DNA from: Pavlovales sp. CCMP2436
Lineage: Eukaryota > Haptophyta > Pavlovophyceae > Pavlovales
Direction of reading: 5' to 3'
NCBI GenBank assembly: GCA_026770615.1
Contig: MU631730.1
Span: 39,905 to 56,957, forward strand
DNA length: 17,053 bases
This document shows, piece by piece, positions 9,278 to 16,281 of this stretch. The first letter of the stretch is position 1. Each line of letters begins with the position of its first letter. The position numbers and the translations under genes are program-made. The notes under the pieces are model-generated. The model searched no databases, was not told where the DNA came from, and worked only from the letters and a program-made list of their open reading frames with translations.

Positions 9278-9342
9278 ATATATAGTTTTCAAGAGGTCTG
9301 GGTCTGAGGGCTTCATGCCAAATACGCATCGTGTTATATGCA

Positions 9343-9509
9343 CAGGGGATCGCGGGCAATAAGAACGGCGCTTTTTGAGGCTGAGGCTGAGTTATTTAGC
9401 AAATTACATACAAAAAATGCTTAAATTTGCTTAAATTACATACAAACAATGCAAAAAAAAGAGGCTCAGTTTCTTAACACGACGGTTTCTTATTGCCCGC
9501 GATCCCCTG
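9343..9509. mobile_element. MITE of about 167 bp with near-perfect TIRs, Tc1/mariner-like TA target
   Basis: The left end (CAGGGGATCGCGGGCAATAA onward) is perfectly repeated in inverse at the right end up to 9509, over about 23 bases. A less exact GAGGCTNAG block continues inward on both sides. The right flank is TA (9510-9511); the left flank is CA, one base away from the TA expected of a Tc1/mariner-type duplication. The interior is A/T-rich with a repeated ACATACAAA motif and no coding capacity. The same end occurs at 8896. Confidence 0.7.
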
Positions 9510-9513
9510 TATT

Positions 9514-9611
9514 CATCATGCTCAGGTTGGGCACCCATCTCGGTACATATTCTGTTGAAGACTTGGAATGTGTGCGCACTCTTGAATCTGGACGGTCGTT
9601 CGACTCACTTA
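9514..9611. repeat. Direct repeat, copy 1 (partner 9985-10088)
   Basis: About 95 bases match 9985-10088, including CTCAGGTTGGGC, CCCATCTC and GTGTGCGCACTCTTGAATCT, with a small indel in the middle. Copy 2 lies just after the stop of the minus-strand coiled-coil gene. Copy 1 abuts the right end of the MITE at 9343-9509. Confidence 0.8.
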
Positions 9612-9984
9612 AGCGCCAATCCCAAAATGTTTATGTTTATTAGCCGATTTTTATTAGCCGCTCAGCATATGGTTCAACCTAAGTCACACTATTTGTATAC
9701 GCCTGGCTCGTCATTCTCGTCACTCACCATAACAGGCACACGCCTCGTGTGTTATATGTACCCTACCGGGTCGGACTTCATTTTCATTACCGAGCGGCGA
9801 GGCCAACCGCTTAAGAACCGCTTAAGAACCGCTTAAATACCGTCGTGTAGCCTCGTGTAGCTGCGCGACAAATGAAGAGGTATTTAATACTTATCATAGT
9901 TCACGACTTTAAGCCCGTTTGTGCGTCGACCACTTTGCTTTACTTGAAGTACATCAGCGTCTCAGCAGGCGTGCATCATATATA

Positions 9985-10088
9985 CGCATCTTACTCAGGT
10001 TGGGCGCCCATCTCAGTACATAAGTAGTTAGTTGAAGACTCGGAAAGTGTGCGCACTCTTGAATCTGGATGGTCGTTCGACTCACTGC
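9985..10088. repeat. Direct repeat, copy 2 (3'-flank of the coiled-coil gene)
   Basis: Second copy of the repeat at 9514-9611. It lies immediately downstream (minus-strand sense) of the TAG at 10106-10108 and probably includes 3' UTR of that gene, so copy 1 may be a duplicated 3' flank. Confidence 0.8.
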
Positions 10089-10105
10089 GGCCGCAACCCA
10101 ACGAG

Positions 10106-11367
10106 CTAATACGACTCATCACTCGACGGCGCGCTTGGTCTTGCAGCGCCGCCCTCGTTGGCCGCCTTGTTGACCACCGTGTTAATGAGGGTGGCGACGA
10201 TCTGCGCGCGCTCGTACTCGAGCTCTCGAATTTCTCTCCACTTGGCTTGCAGCTCGTCATCGAGCTCTTCGCGCCTGGTTTATCATTTTGTGCACATGCC
10301 TCGCCGCTCAGGAATGAGTAGTTGACTCTGTTTAGACAGATACAACACACACTGTTTAGACAGATACAACACACAACACACACTGAGTAAAGTAAACTAA
10401 ATAAACTTTTACATGTACATCATCATCATCATGATGATGATGATAATAATAATAATATAATAATAATAATAATGGGCTCGAACACTCGACGCCTGTGCGT
10501 AAAGCTGTTTGTGCTGCGTGAGGGTGCTCGACTGAGTGGTGATGTATTCGTGTACGGTGTCAACTAAGTCTGTAGCTTATACTAGCGTGCAGAAATCTAA
10601 CTGATATATAAATTAGCGATAATTTATTATGACTGACCTGGCCTTGATCACCTGCAGCCCGTTGCGCTCGGTGAAGAGCTCTTCCTGTCTGCGCTCGAAC
10701 ACGACGCGCTCGCCATCGAGGTGGAGGAGCTCTTCATTCCTGCACAGACAGTAATGCGGGCTGTCAGTAAAGAGAGCCAGCCGCGCTGGTGCGGTGCGCA
10801 GTCAGGCAAGGCTCAACTTCTTAGACCGTCAGTAAGAGAGAGAGAGAAGGGAGCGATGCGCGTACTTGGCGACAATGAGGCGGTCCTCGAGCTTGAGCTC
10901 GGCAGCGGACGGAACGGCGCCTCTTGCGAGTTGAAGGCGGTGGAGCTCCATGGCCTTGGCGATGGTCCAGCTCTCGGTCCAGCGGTCTAACTTGAGCTTG
11001 TGGAGCTGTATTATAATTGGTTGTTGTTGTTGTGATTGTTGTTGTTGGTTATTGTTGTTGTTGGTTGGTGTTGTGATCATTGTTATTGTCATTGATACTA
11101 CTGACAACACCTGTGACTCGAGCGAATCGATTTCCAAGTCGAGCTCGTCCCGACGAACTCGACGGCGTCGAGGCGGCAGAGCTCCTGCTTGTTGGCCTGG
11201 ATCCACTCTTGAGTCTTCGGCTTGACGACATCCTGCTTGCTCGCCATCGCCGTGAGCGAGCAGGCCCGCGGGGCGGTGAGGAGCACACGCGAACCGACGA
11301 ACGACGACGAGGTCGGGCCCGAGGACACGAACGCGGTGATTGCGAGCGTGAGCACGAGCATCACCAC
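10106..11367 (-). CDS. Unrecognised coiled-coil protein with N-terminal targeting peptide (4 exons, one frame break)
   Basis: Minus-strand exons: 11367-11111, 11005-10866, 10739-10638 and 10274-10106 (TAG). Donors and acceptors are GT-AG (e.g. CACAG/GTGTTG, CCAG/GTCAGT) and phases agree (0, 2, 2). About 222 residues. Residues 1-17 (MVMLVLTLAITAFVSSG) form a signal peptide, followed by a Ser/Arg-rich stretch with SSSFVGSRV, reminiscent of the phenylalanine after signal cleavage in secondary-plastid targeting, so a plastid location is possible. The rest is charged and helical: DELDLEIDSLESQ, then LHKLKLDRW, NEELLHLDGERVVFERRQEE and REELDDELQAKWREIRELEY, probably one long coiled coil. Oddity: the first part of exon 1 and its end are in different frames; reading one extra base at a GGG (plus-strand 11149-11151) joins them. 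I do not recognise a family. The intron at 11006-11110 is a multiple of three. Confidence 0.72.
10328..10375. repeat. Tandem 24-mer, two perfect copies
   Basis: A 24-base unit beginning CTGTTTAGACAGATACAACA is repeated exactly at 10328-10351 and 10352-10375, inside the last intron of the coiled-coil gene, followed by ACACA-rich sequence. Confidence 0.9.
10417..10473. repeat. Palindromic trinucleotide microsatellite
   Basis: CAT repeats switch to ATG repeats and then to ATA/ATAAT repeats, forming a self-complementary microsatellite in the intron between exons 3 and 4 of the coiled-coil gene. Confidence 0.9.
11024..11073. repeat. GTT/GATT microsatellite in intron 1 of the coiled-coil gene
   Basis: Plus-strand TTGTTG repeats with a few GATT and GGTT interruptions (CAA repeats on the transcribed strand), upstream of the acceptor ATAATACAG for exon 2. 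Because the intron is a multiple of three and has no stop in that frame, an open frame runs straight through it. Confidence 0.8.
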
Positions 11368-12012
11368 CGCGCTGCACCAAGGAAGTATCGTTCAACAAAA
11401 CGCGTTGGATCCGCTCGTGAGGCGGAAGTGGAAGTGTGATTGATTGATTGATTGCTTTACTTTTTTTAGAGCGGTGAGTGTTTTTGAAATTGGAGGGTTG
11501 AGTTTTTTTTTTTTTTTTTTACGTTACAATAAAATTCAGCTCGGTTCGGAATCGCATCGCGTTTGAGGGGAAATTGTGCGTTTTTTTTCAATAAGTGCAG
11601 CTATGGAAAAGCTTAGACATGACGAAATAATAATCTCCCCTCCAAAATGCGGTTCGGAATCGCGATTTGCGTTTTTGCGTTTTGGGGAGATTATTTAAAG
11701 CAGCAGCCAATGAATGCCCGAGTGGGTGATTTCAAGAAACCAATTCCAGCATTTCGTTGGTCGCTGCTTAAAAGTAATCTCCCCCTCAAAAACGAAAAAA
11801 ATGTAAAAACGCAAAACGAGTGGGTCGCCGCAAAAAATGCCAAAACCCATCTCGCTGAGCTTGCGTGTTCCGTACAAGTATGCTGGTGTGTACCAGGGTG
11901 GATGTGCCGGCTTCGCCGTACGGATGGGGGGGGACCCCGGTCGGCACATCACCAATGCCGGATTCGCCGACATCTGGCGCGTGCCTTCCCCCCCCCATCC
12001 TCACATCCCAGT
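11368..12012. other. Intergenic region with T tracts and an inverted-repeat element
   Basis: Contains a TGAT microsatellite (11437-11454), an 18-base T run near 11503-11520, a direct repeat of GGTTCGGAATCGC (11543-11555 and 11651-11663), a terminal-inverted-repeat element (11684-11784), and a GC-rich stretch at 11890-12012 open in several frames without a convincing protein. The promoter of the coiled-coil gene must be at the left side; no clear core element is seen. Confidence 0.5.
11684..11784. mobile_element. 101-bp element with ~34-bp terminal inverted repeats
   Basis: The left end, from GGGGAGATTATTTAAAGCAG to 11717, pairs with 11749-11784 with few mismatches. A third TAATCTCCCC occurs at 11631-11640, so 11626-11697 is a second, overlapping palindrome. 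The flanks (GCGTTTT-type on the left, AAAACGC on the right) are also partly complementary, so the element may be the core of a larger foldback structure. No coding capacity. Confidence 0.65.
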
Positions 12013-12780
12013 TTACGGATCAACGAATTTCATCCATGACACTATGTCGTCAACGACACACACGGGCGGAGAGCCCGCGTTATACTGATGGAATCCAATG
12101 CAATTTGCTTGATACAAGAACAACCTATACTTCGGGAATGTCTTATCGATTCCTGCAGACGACGAATTATCGTATATGTTCTTCTTGATTGGAATCGAAA
12201 AGCTCATCATCGTCCTACGGCTGCGAGCAGCTTGATTCCCTGTGGCCACAACGGCACCCGTCGTCACCCCACTGTACGTGAGTTGTGTGGTGCCTCCTGC
12301 CTGGCCTATAAGAATGTTATTCATATGAATTGGTACTCGTTTAGACGAGATAACCCTTCCAAAGTCTTGATCCATTTTGCCCTGCACCTTCTCGGTCATT
12401 TTCATAATACCTGCGCCGTTGTTGGTCTGCGAATAGGGAAACAACAACACAAGCGTCGCTTGCTCAGGGGTTATGATCACAGCTACACGAGGCGCCATCT
12501 TGACAAGCAAGATCTTCCACGGTACATAGCCTGATCCCCAAATGGGCCAATCAAAAGTCACATTGAACTGCAACGACTGACACTGATAATGCTTGCCTAC
12601 GTAGTTATCTCTATCGATACCCTGAACAGGGAACTGTTCGTTCCGGCAAATTAGGGGTAACCACAGTCCAACACGATTCGAACTCGTCGGATTGAACTGG
12701 TACCCAGGACAAGTGCGCACGCTCGCAGAACTGCTATACAGAGATATAGGCAGCGTCTGCTTGTGCTCGGCAGTCTGCAT
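12013..12780 (-). CDS. CRESS-DNA-virus-like capsid protein (endogenous viral element candidate)
   Basis: This uninterrupted frame of 255 codons on the minus strand ends in TAA. Its base composition is more AT-rich and its codon use less GC-biased than the host genes around it. The protein is rich in beta-strand-like segments separated by loops (e.g. QSLQFNVTFDWPIW, WKILLVKMAPRVAVIIT, RRTMMSFSIPIKKNIYDNSS), and the last motif resembles a strand common in jelly-roll capsids of small circular Rep-encoding ssDNA viruses. The same frame continues upstream to 12945 with about 55 Arg/Lys-rich residues, as expected of such capsids. No Rep gene or stem-loop origin is seen in the window, so this is most likely an integrated capsid gene, not a complete virus. 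Identification rests on overall pattern, not a named signature; a bacilladnavirus-like or other jelly-roll capsid is the alternative. Confidence 0.6.
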   Translation of the reverse strand: MQTAEHKQTLPISLYSSSASVRTCPGYQFNPTSSNRVGLWLPLICRNEQFPVQGIDRDNYVGKHYQCQSLQFNVTFDWPIWGSGYVPWKILLVKMAPRVAVIITPEQATLVLLFPYSQTNNGAGIMKMTEKVQGKMDQDFGRVISSKRVPIHMNNILIGQAGGTTQLTYSGVTTGAVVATGNQAARSRRTMMSFSIPIKKNIYDNSSSAGIDKTFPKYRLFLYQANCIGFHQYNAGSPPVCVVDDIVSWMKFVDP

Positions 12781-12945
12781 GATAACCTTCTTGACGCGAG
12801 CTGCAAACCCTCTGGGTACAGTCGTCGTCTTCTTGCGGCTCGCGGGAGCTCGCCTAGCCGTAGCTACACACTTCGCCCTGGCGGTCTTAGCGCGAGTACC
12901 TACGGTGCGTTTCCTCGAAAATGAGCTCCTTGTCTTCCTATTAAG
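12781..12945 (-). other. In-frame Arg/Lys-rich extension of the capsid-like ORF without ATG
   Basis: From the TGA at 12946-12948 to the first ATG at 12780 the frame stays open for 55 codons and reads as basic sequence (RKTRSS, FSRKRT, RRAPASRKK, AARVKK). Such an arm, used to bind the genome, is typical of small ssDNA virus capsids, and it strongly supports the frame. No ATG is present in it, so the original start was probably lost at the left junction with the repeat at 12945. Confidence 0.6.
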
Positions 12946-13020
12946 TCAGGCAAATCCAGTGTGTGGACGAGATCACCCATGTGGTGGGCCTACGCGGCTT
13001 CATGCCACAACCGATGTCGA
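12945..13020. repeat. Dispersed repeat, copy 1 (partner 14454-14530)
   Basis: Two perfect blocks, GTCAGGCAAATCCAGTGTGT onward (23 bases) and GGGCCTACGCGGCTTCATGC onward, are shared with 14454-14530 and separated by a diverged middle with a small indel. This copy begins exactly where the capsid-like frame ends. Confidence 0.85.
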
Positions 13021-13462
13021 TGAACCGACGTCGATGAGAGGTCGAACGAGCGGAATAAATTACAACAGTAACAGAACTACTGTATTTGAGAAATTTCTTT
13101 TAACGTCCCCCGAATGCAGCCCGAAAATATATTGTTGTAATTGAAATCATTCAATATAAGTATCGTAAATGATGTGCAAATATATAGAAATACGTCCGTC
13201 CCCTGACAAGTCTTCACCGGACCCGCAAGGCCAAGCGTTGAGACAACACTCGGCGATTAATAAACCTTAGCCGAGCACACGGATGTTAAAATGTTATAGC
13301 TACAACTTCGTCACCAATCGTGTTTCTAAGATGGGCTTATTTATGACAGGCGTCTTAATTTATATTAGAGCCTAATAATTAAGGCTGCTATTTATTCTAG
13401 AAACATGCTAATTTATATCTAGTAAACAGAAAATGTTATTTTATATGTAATTATGCCCCTTC

Positions 13463-13546
13463 TACTGCCGGGAGCGCAGTCTCTGCGCCCAGGAGGCCCC
13501 GGGTGTCAGCGTCTGAGCGTGACGCTGTTGGGCTTTAGCGTCACCT
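13463..13546. repeat. Cluster of GC-rich hairpins
   Basis: GGGAGCGCAG/CTGCGCCC, AGCGTC/GACGCT and TGACGCT/AGCGTCA can pair in a row over 80 bases, after a long AT-rich stretch. It could be a structured RNA 3' end or part of a foldback element; no family recognised. Confidence 0.45.
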
Positions 13547-13638
13547 TGCTGCGGTGATATTAAACCGCCGACAGAGCTCCGCTCCAGAGGAATACGTTTG
13601 GGTTTTATTGAAACTGGGTTTCACGTCCAGTAGTCTCG

Positions 13639-13790
13639 TCATTTTGCGCCAGGACGCGCCTGGTTTTGTGCGGCCTTGCCCCAGTTCGCCGAGACGCCAA
13701 TGCCGACTGCATTCTTCAGCTTGCCCGTCAAGCTTGATGCCGACGTTGTTGAACTCGCGCAACTTAGGCCGTGTCCGTGGGAGATCAGCG
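13639..13790 (-). pseudogene. 3' fragment of an unrecognised gene with one frame break
   Basis: On the minus strand, GC3-rich codons read KLREFNNVGIKL, then, after a one-base shift near 13728, TGKLKNAVGIGVSANWGK to a TGA at 13639-13641. An AATAAA (plus-strand TTTATT at 13604-13609) follows 30 bases later, as for a normal mRNA end. Both halves have host-like codon bias, while the same frames beyond the break do not. I read this as a truncated, frameshifted gene remnant; a small intron is unlikely because no room for one exists. Product unknown. Confidence 0.35.
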
Positions 13791-14013
13791 GTCGCCCGGC
13801 GAGTAAATTACTAGACGTAAAAATACTCGCGTCGATATCGGATGAAAAGAGTGATCGATTTTAACGTGCAAGGATGCCATCATACTGAAGAGCCCGCAGC
13901 CCGGCGCGCTCCGGCGAGAAGCGCGGCACCTGGTCCTAAGCGAGGCACGACGGAGCTAGGAGGCCGCGCATCCCCCCCGTGGGCCCCGGCGGCGAGGCAT
14001 CCGTGCTGCCTAC

Positions 14014-14116
14014 CTGCCGCTGAGTCGAGCTGACCAGGCCGACGCTGTCTCCGCCCTGCGCGTGGCCGCGTGCTCGGTGCAGGACCAATACTCCTCTACT
14101 AGCCGTACCACCAACT
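14014..14116 (-). other. Possible orphan exon
   Basis: Between AG acceptors near 14114-14116 (after TTTTCAATCAAG) and a donor GGCAG/GTAGGC at 14013, the minus strand reads about 34 GC3-biased codons (LVVRLVEEYWSCTEHAATRR). No partner exon in phase was found on either side. Low confidence. Confidence 0.25.
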
Positions 14117-14453
14117 CTTGATTGAAAATACTTTTAGGCATAGCTAGACTTAGAGTCAAAGTCGCTTGGAGCTGGCTGGCGAGACCCGCCAACGGCCAAA
14201 ATGGCGACGCAGCGCTCAGACCAGTACAACATTCAGAGCAGTCAGACACGCCAGCTTGGATCACCGCCAGCCTGACCCGCCCCCCCCCTACCCATTTAAA
14301 AAAAGTTTAACTACGACTTTGGGACGGTATCCGGTGTGCTCGGAAAGTTCCCCGGATCCGAGTGTTTTTCAACGCTCTGGTTCGGATTTTAGAACCATTC
14401 GGGGGCGGACGTGTAACTAGAAATTTACACACTTAATAGGAAGACAGGCAGCA

Positions 14454-14530
14454 GTCAGGCAAATCCAGTGTGTGGACTTTCAGTGATCGCCCAGGTCGTG
14501 GGCCTACGCGGCTTCATGCCACGACCGCAT
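14454..14530. repeat. Dispersed repeat, copy 2 (partner 12945-13020)
   Basis: Matches copy 1 in two 23-base perfect blocks. It lies about 85 bases beyond the stop of the minus-strand ubiquitin-like gene, so copy 1 may be a piece of that gene's 3' flank moved next to the capsid-like insertion. Confidence 0.85.
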
Positions 14531-14613
14531 CTCCTGTCGCTGGTGGTATGCGCCCTCAGCCCGACATATTTTTTGCATTTAAATTATGATATACGCCGTC
14601 GCCAGGCTAGACT

Positions 14614-15436
14614 TCACTTCCTTTCGTCCTTCACGATTGTGAACTTGATTAAGAAGATGTCGTTGTTGATGGCGCGCACGGCCTCTGCGCACAGGAAATG
14701 ACAGTTTACAGCCGGCATAAAAAAGCAGTGAGTGTCAGCGCGAGCCTGCAAGTTTCGCGGGTGCGCGAGGTTGCCAGCCAGGATTGGCCGGCGCGCGCAG
14801 CATGTTTTTTTTCTTTAATAGTTCTTGTAACGCATGTACAATACCAATCGGCGTGTCGTCGTCCATCGCTGGAAGCATGCCTGGCATGAGCAGCGGCGTC
14901 ATGGCGTGGAAATACAATACCGCCGTGTCGACGTTGGCCTTGGTCAGGCCTTCCAGCAGCTTCGCCTCCACGAGCGTCTGCTTGATCCGACGCGGCGTCG
15001 TGCTAGGGCTCACATTCTCGACGATCACGCAGGATCTCCCAGCCAGCAGCTGTACTCGTATGCGCCGAAGCGGGACTGCGCGCGCGAGCTGGTCGATATC
15101 TGTCACGCTGCGCGATCTGAGCACCACCTCGAGCTGAGCCCCGTCCGATACGCGGTATGACCCAAAATCGCGCCCGTCCTCGAGAGTCTTGCCCCACCAG
15201 CGGATCGTGACACTTTTCCGCGGCGTGATGGCAAAGTGCGCGACCAGCAGCTCGCGAAGGGTATCGATGGACGTGTCGGGCGCCACGTCGAAGCGGACCA
15301 CCCCGGCCTTACCGAGCATCGTCTCGCCCGTGTCGGGCGAGACGGCCGCGACTGGGATTTGCATCGCCACGCTGACATACGTGAGCTTGACGGCGCGCGG
15401 CGCGGCACGGCTGGCGCCCCACGACGCGGTTGCCAT
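14614..15436 (-). CDS. Ubiquitin-like-domain protein, one clear and one probable UBL domain (2 exons)
   Basis: Minus-strand exons 15436-14845 and 14684-14614 (TGA), joined by a 160-base GT-AG intron (CCGATTG/GTATTG ... TGTGCGCAG/AGGCC) in phase 1, give about 220 residues. Reading through the intron yields a longer tail without domain-like pattern, whereas splicing gives MDDDTPIEAVRAINNDIFLI, which fits the last part of a ubiquitin fold; this decides the model. Residues ~17-107 form a clear ubiquitin-like domain: a strand, VRFDVAPDTSIDTLRELL, then IRWWGKTLEDGRDFGSYRV, then LEVVLRSR. Residues ~124-215 look like a second, more divergent one. There is no C-terminal Gly-Gly (it ends KDERK), so it is probably not conjugated. 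ATG at 15436 (MATASWG) is chosen because the upstream open frame has no ATG. Function unknown. Confidence 0.7.
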
Positions 15437-15564
15437 GCAGCAGGGACCTTCGGGCTCGGACGGCGGTTCCTTGGGCCGCCTTAGCCGCCCAGTAGCGGGC
15501 TTGCTCGCCCGTCCGCGCCCTTCTGCACCGCTCACAGACACCGAAGTAACGACGCGACCGACCA
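15437..15564. promoter_or_regulatory. Divergent promoter between UBL gene and PsbP-like gene
   Basis: Only 128 bases separate the two divergent ATGs (15436 minus, 15565 plus), so both promoters and 5' UTRs must lie here or overlap the coding regions. It is GC-rich, with no TATA box. Confidence 0.55.
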
Positions 15565-16281
15565 ATGGCAGCCTCGAATTTGCGAGTGGTTCTGGCGGTG
15601 TGCTTGGCGGTGTGCTTGGCGGTGTGCGAGGGCACCCTCGGCGGCGCGCGGCGCGCGCGCGCGCCCGCTGGGCAAGGGTGCGCCGGCACGTCCTCGCGCC
15701 GCCAGTTTGCGCTCGGCGTCTCGCTCGCCGGCGGCGTGCTCCCGCAGCTCGCGCTCACGCAGCTCGCGCACGCCGCCGATGACACGGCCGGGGTCGCCAC
15801 CGCAGCGGACGGGCGCTGGCGCTTCTCGCCGGGGCCCGAGTTCGTGCTCTCGCCGGCACTCTTCAAGACGCACGCGGAAGAGGTCACCTACAAGTACGCG
15901 GGTCCGCAGGCGTGGAAGTATTTCAAGGCGGGGCTCACCGTCGACCCAGTGCGCCTTGACTCCATCAAGGGGTTTGACACGCCCGAGGGGGTGGGCAAGC
16001 GCATCGTGCAGGCTGAAATAGCAAAGGGCGGCATCTTAGAGGTTGTGCTCGAAGAGGCCGTTGACGATCCGCCCTTTTACCGGCTGCGTTACATGGTGGA
16101 CTCAGCCGAGCGCGGGAAGAAGCGCTATGTCGCGCGCGTGACCGTGGCAGACAGGAAGCTCGTCGTCCTCACGTGCGAGGCCTACGTGCGCTACTGGGAT
16201 GATGCGGTCGAGCACGAGGTCCAGCGCATCGTCCAGTCGCTGGAGGTTCGCAGCCTAGATGCTGGCGCGGCAGCAGCCTGA
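15565..16281 (+). CDS. PsbP-domain protein, thylakoid lumen, nuclear-encoded
   Basis: This intronless 238-residue protein belongs to the PsbP/PsbP-like family, extrinsic lumen proteins that help photosystem II or related complexes. Three targeting stages are visible: a hydrophobic signal peptide (residues 6-21, VVLAVCLAVCLAVC) for passage through the outer plastid membranes, an Arg/Ala-rich transit region (28-44), and a twin-arginine lumen signal (SRRQFALGVSLAGG, RR at 45-46) with cleavage expected after AHA at 68-70. The mature part shows family features: WRFSPGPEF, SIKGFDTPEGVGKRIVQAE, FYRLRYMVDS and KKRYVARVTVADRKLVVLTC, ending near IVQSLEV. PsbP itself is usually cleaved at a similar size, so PsbP versus a PsbP-like/PPD paralogue cannot be settled. 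The signal peptide's core is made by a 12-base tandem repeat near 15594-15628. Confidence 0.88.
   Translation: MAASNLRVVLAVCLAVCLAVCEGTLGGARRARAPAGQGCAGTSSRRQFALGVSLAGGVLPQLALTQLAHAADDTAGVATAADGRWRFSPGPEFVLSPALFKTHAEEVTYKYAGPQAWKYFKAGLTVDPVRLDSIKGFDTPEGVGKRIVQAEIAKGGILEVVLEEAVDDPPFYRLRYMVDSAERGKKRYVARVTVADRKLVVLTCEAYVRYWDDAVEHEVQRIVQSLEVRSLDAGAAAA
15594..15628 (+). repeat. 12-base tandem repeat inside the signal peptide codons
   Basis: GGCGGTGTGCTT occurs about three times in a row and encodes the repeating LAVC of the PsbP-like signal peptide. Repeat expansion has directly built the hydrophobic core. Confidence 0.8.

Larger units (their letters stand above)
12949..14613. other. Gene-poor region between capsid-like ORF and ubiquitin-like gene
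   Basis: No complete gene. It holds the two copies of the 75-bp repeat, a copy of a 19-base motif (TTCTTTTAACGTCCCCCGA, 13095-13113, also at 8373-8391), AT-rich sequence at 13130-13450, hairpins at 13463-13546, a frameshifted minus-strand gene fragment at 13639-13790, and a possible minus-strand exon at 14014-14116. Confidence 0.5.

Noticed and set aside
12665..12690. GTTCGAATC-like B box on the minus strand, as in tRNA genes
   Set aside because: Lies inside the capsid-like frame and no cloverleaf can be drawn around it.
12692..13144. 150-codon plus-strand ORF
   Set aside because: It runs antisense through the capsid-like N-terminus and into the repeat; no independent support.
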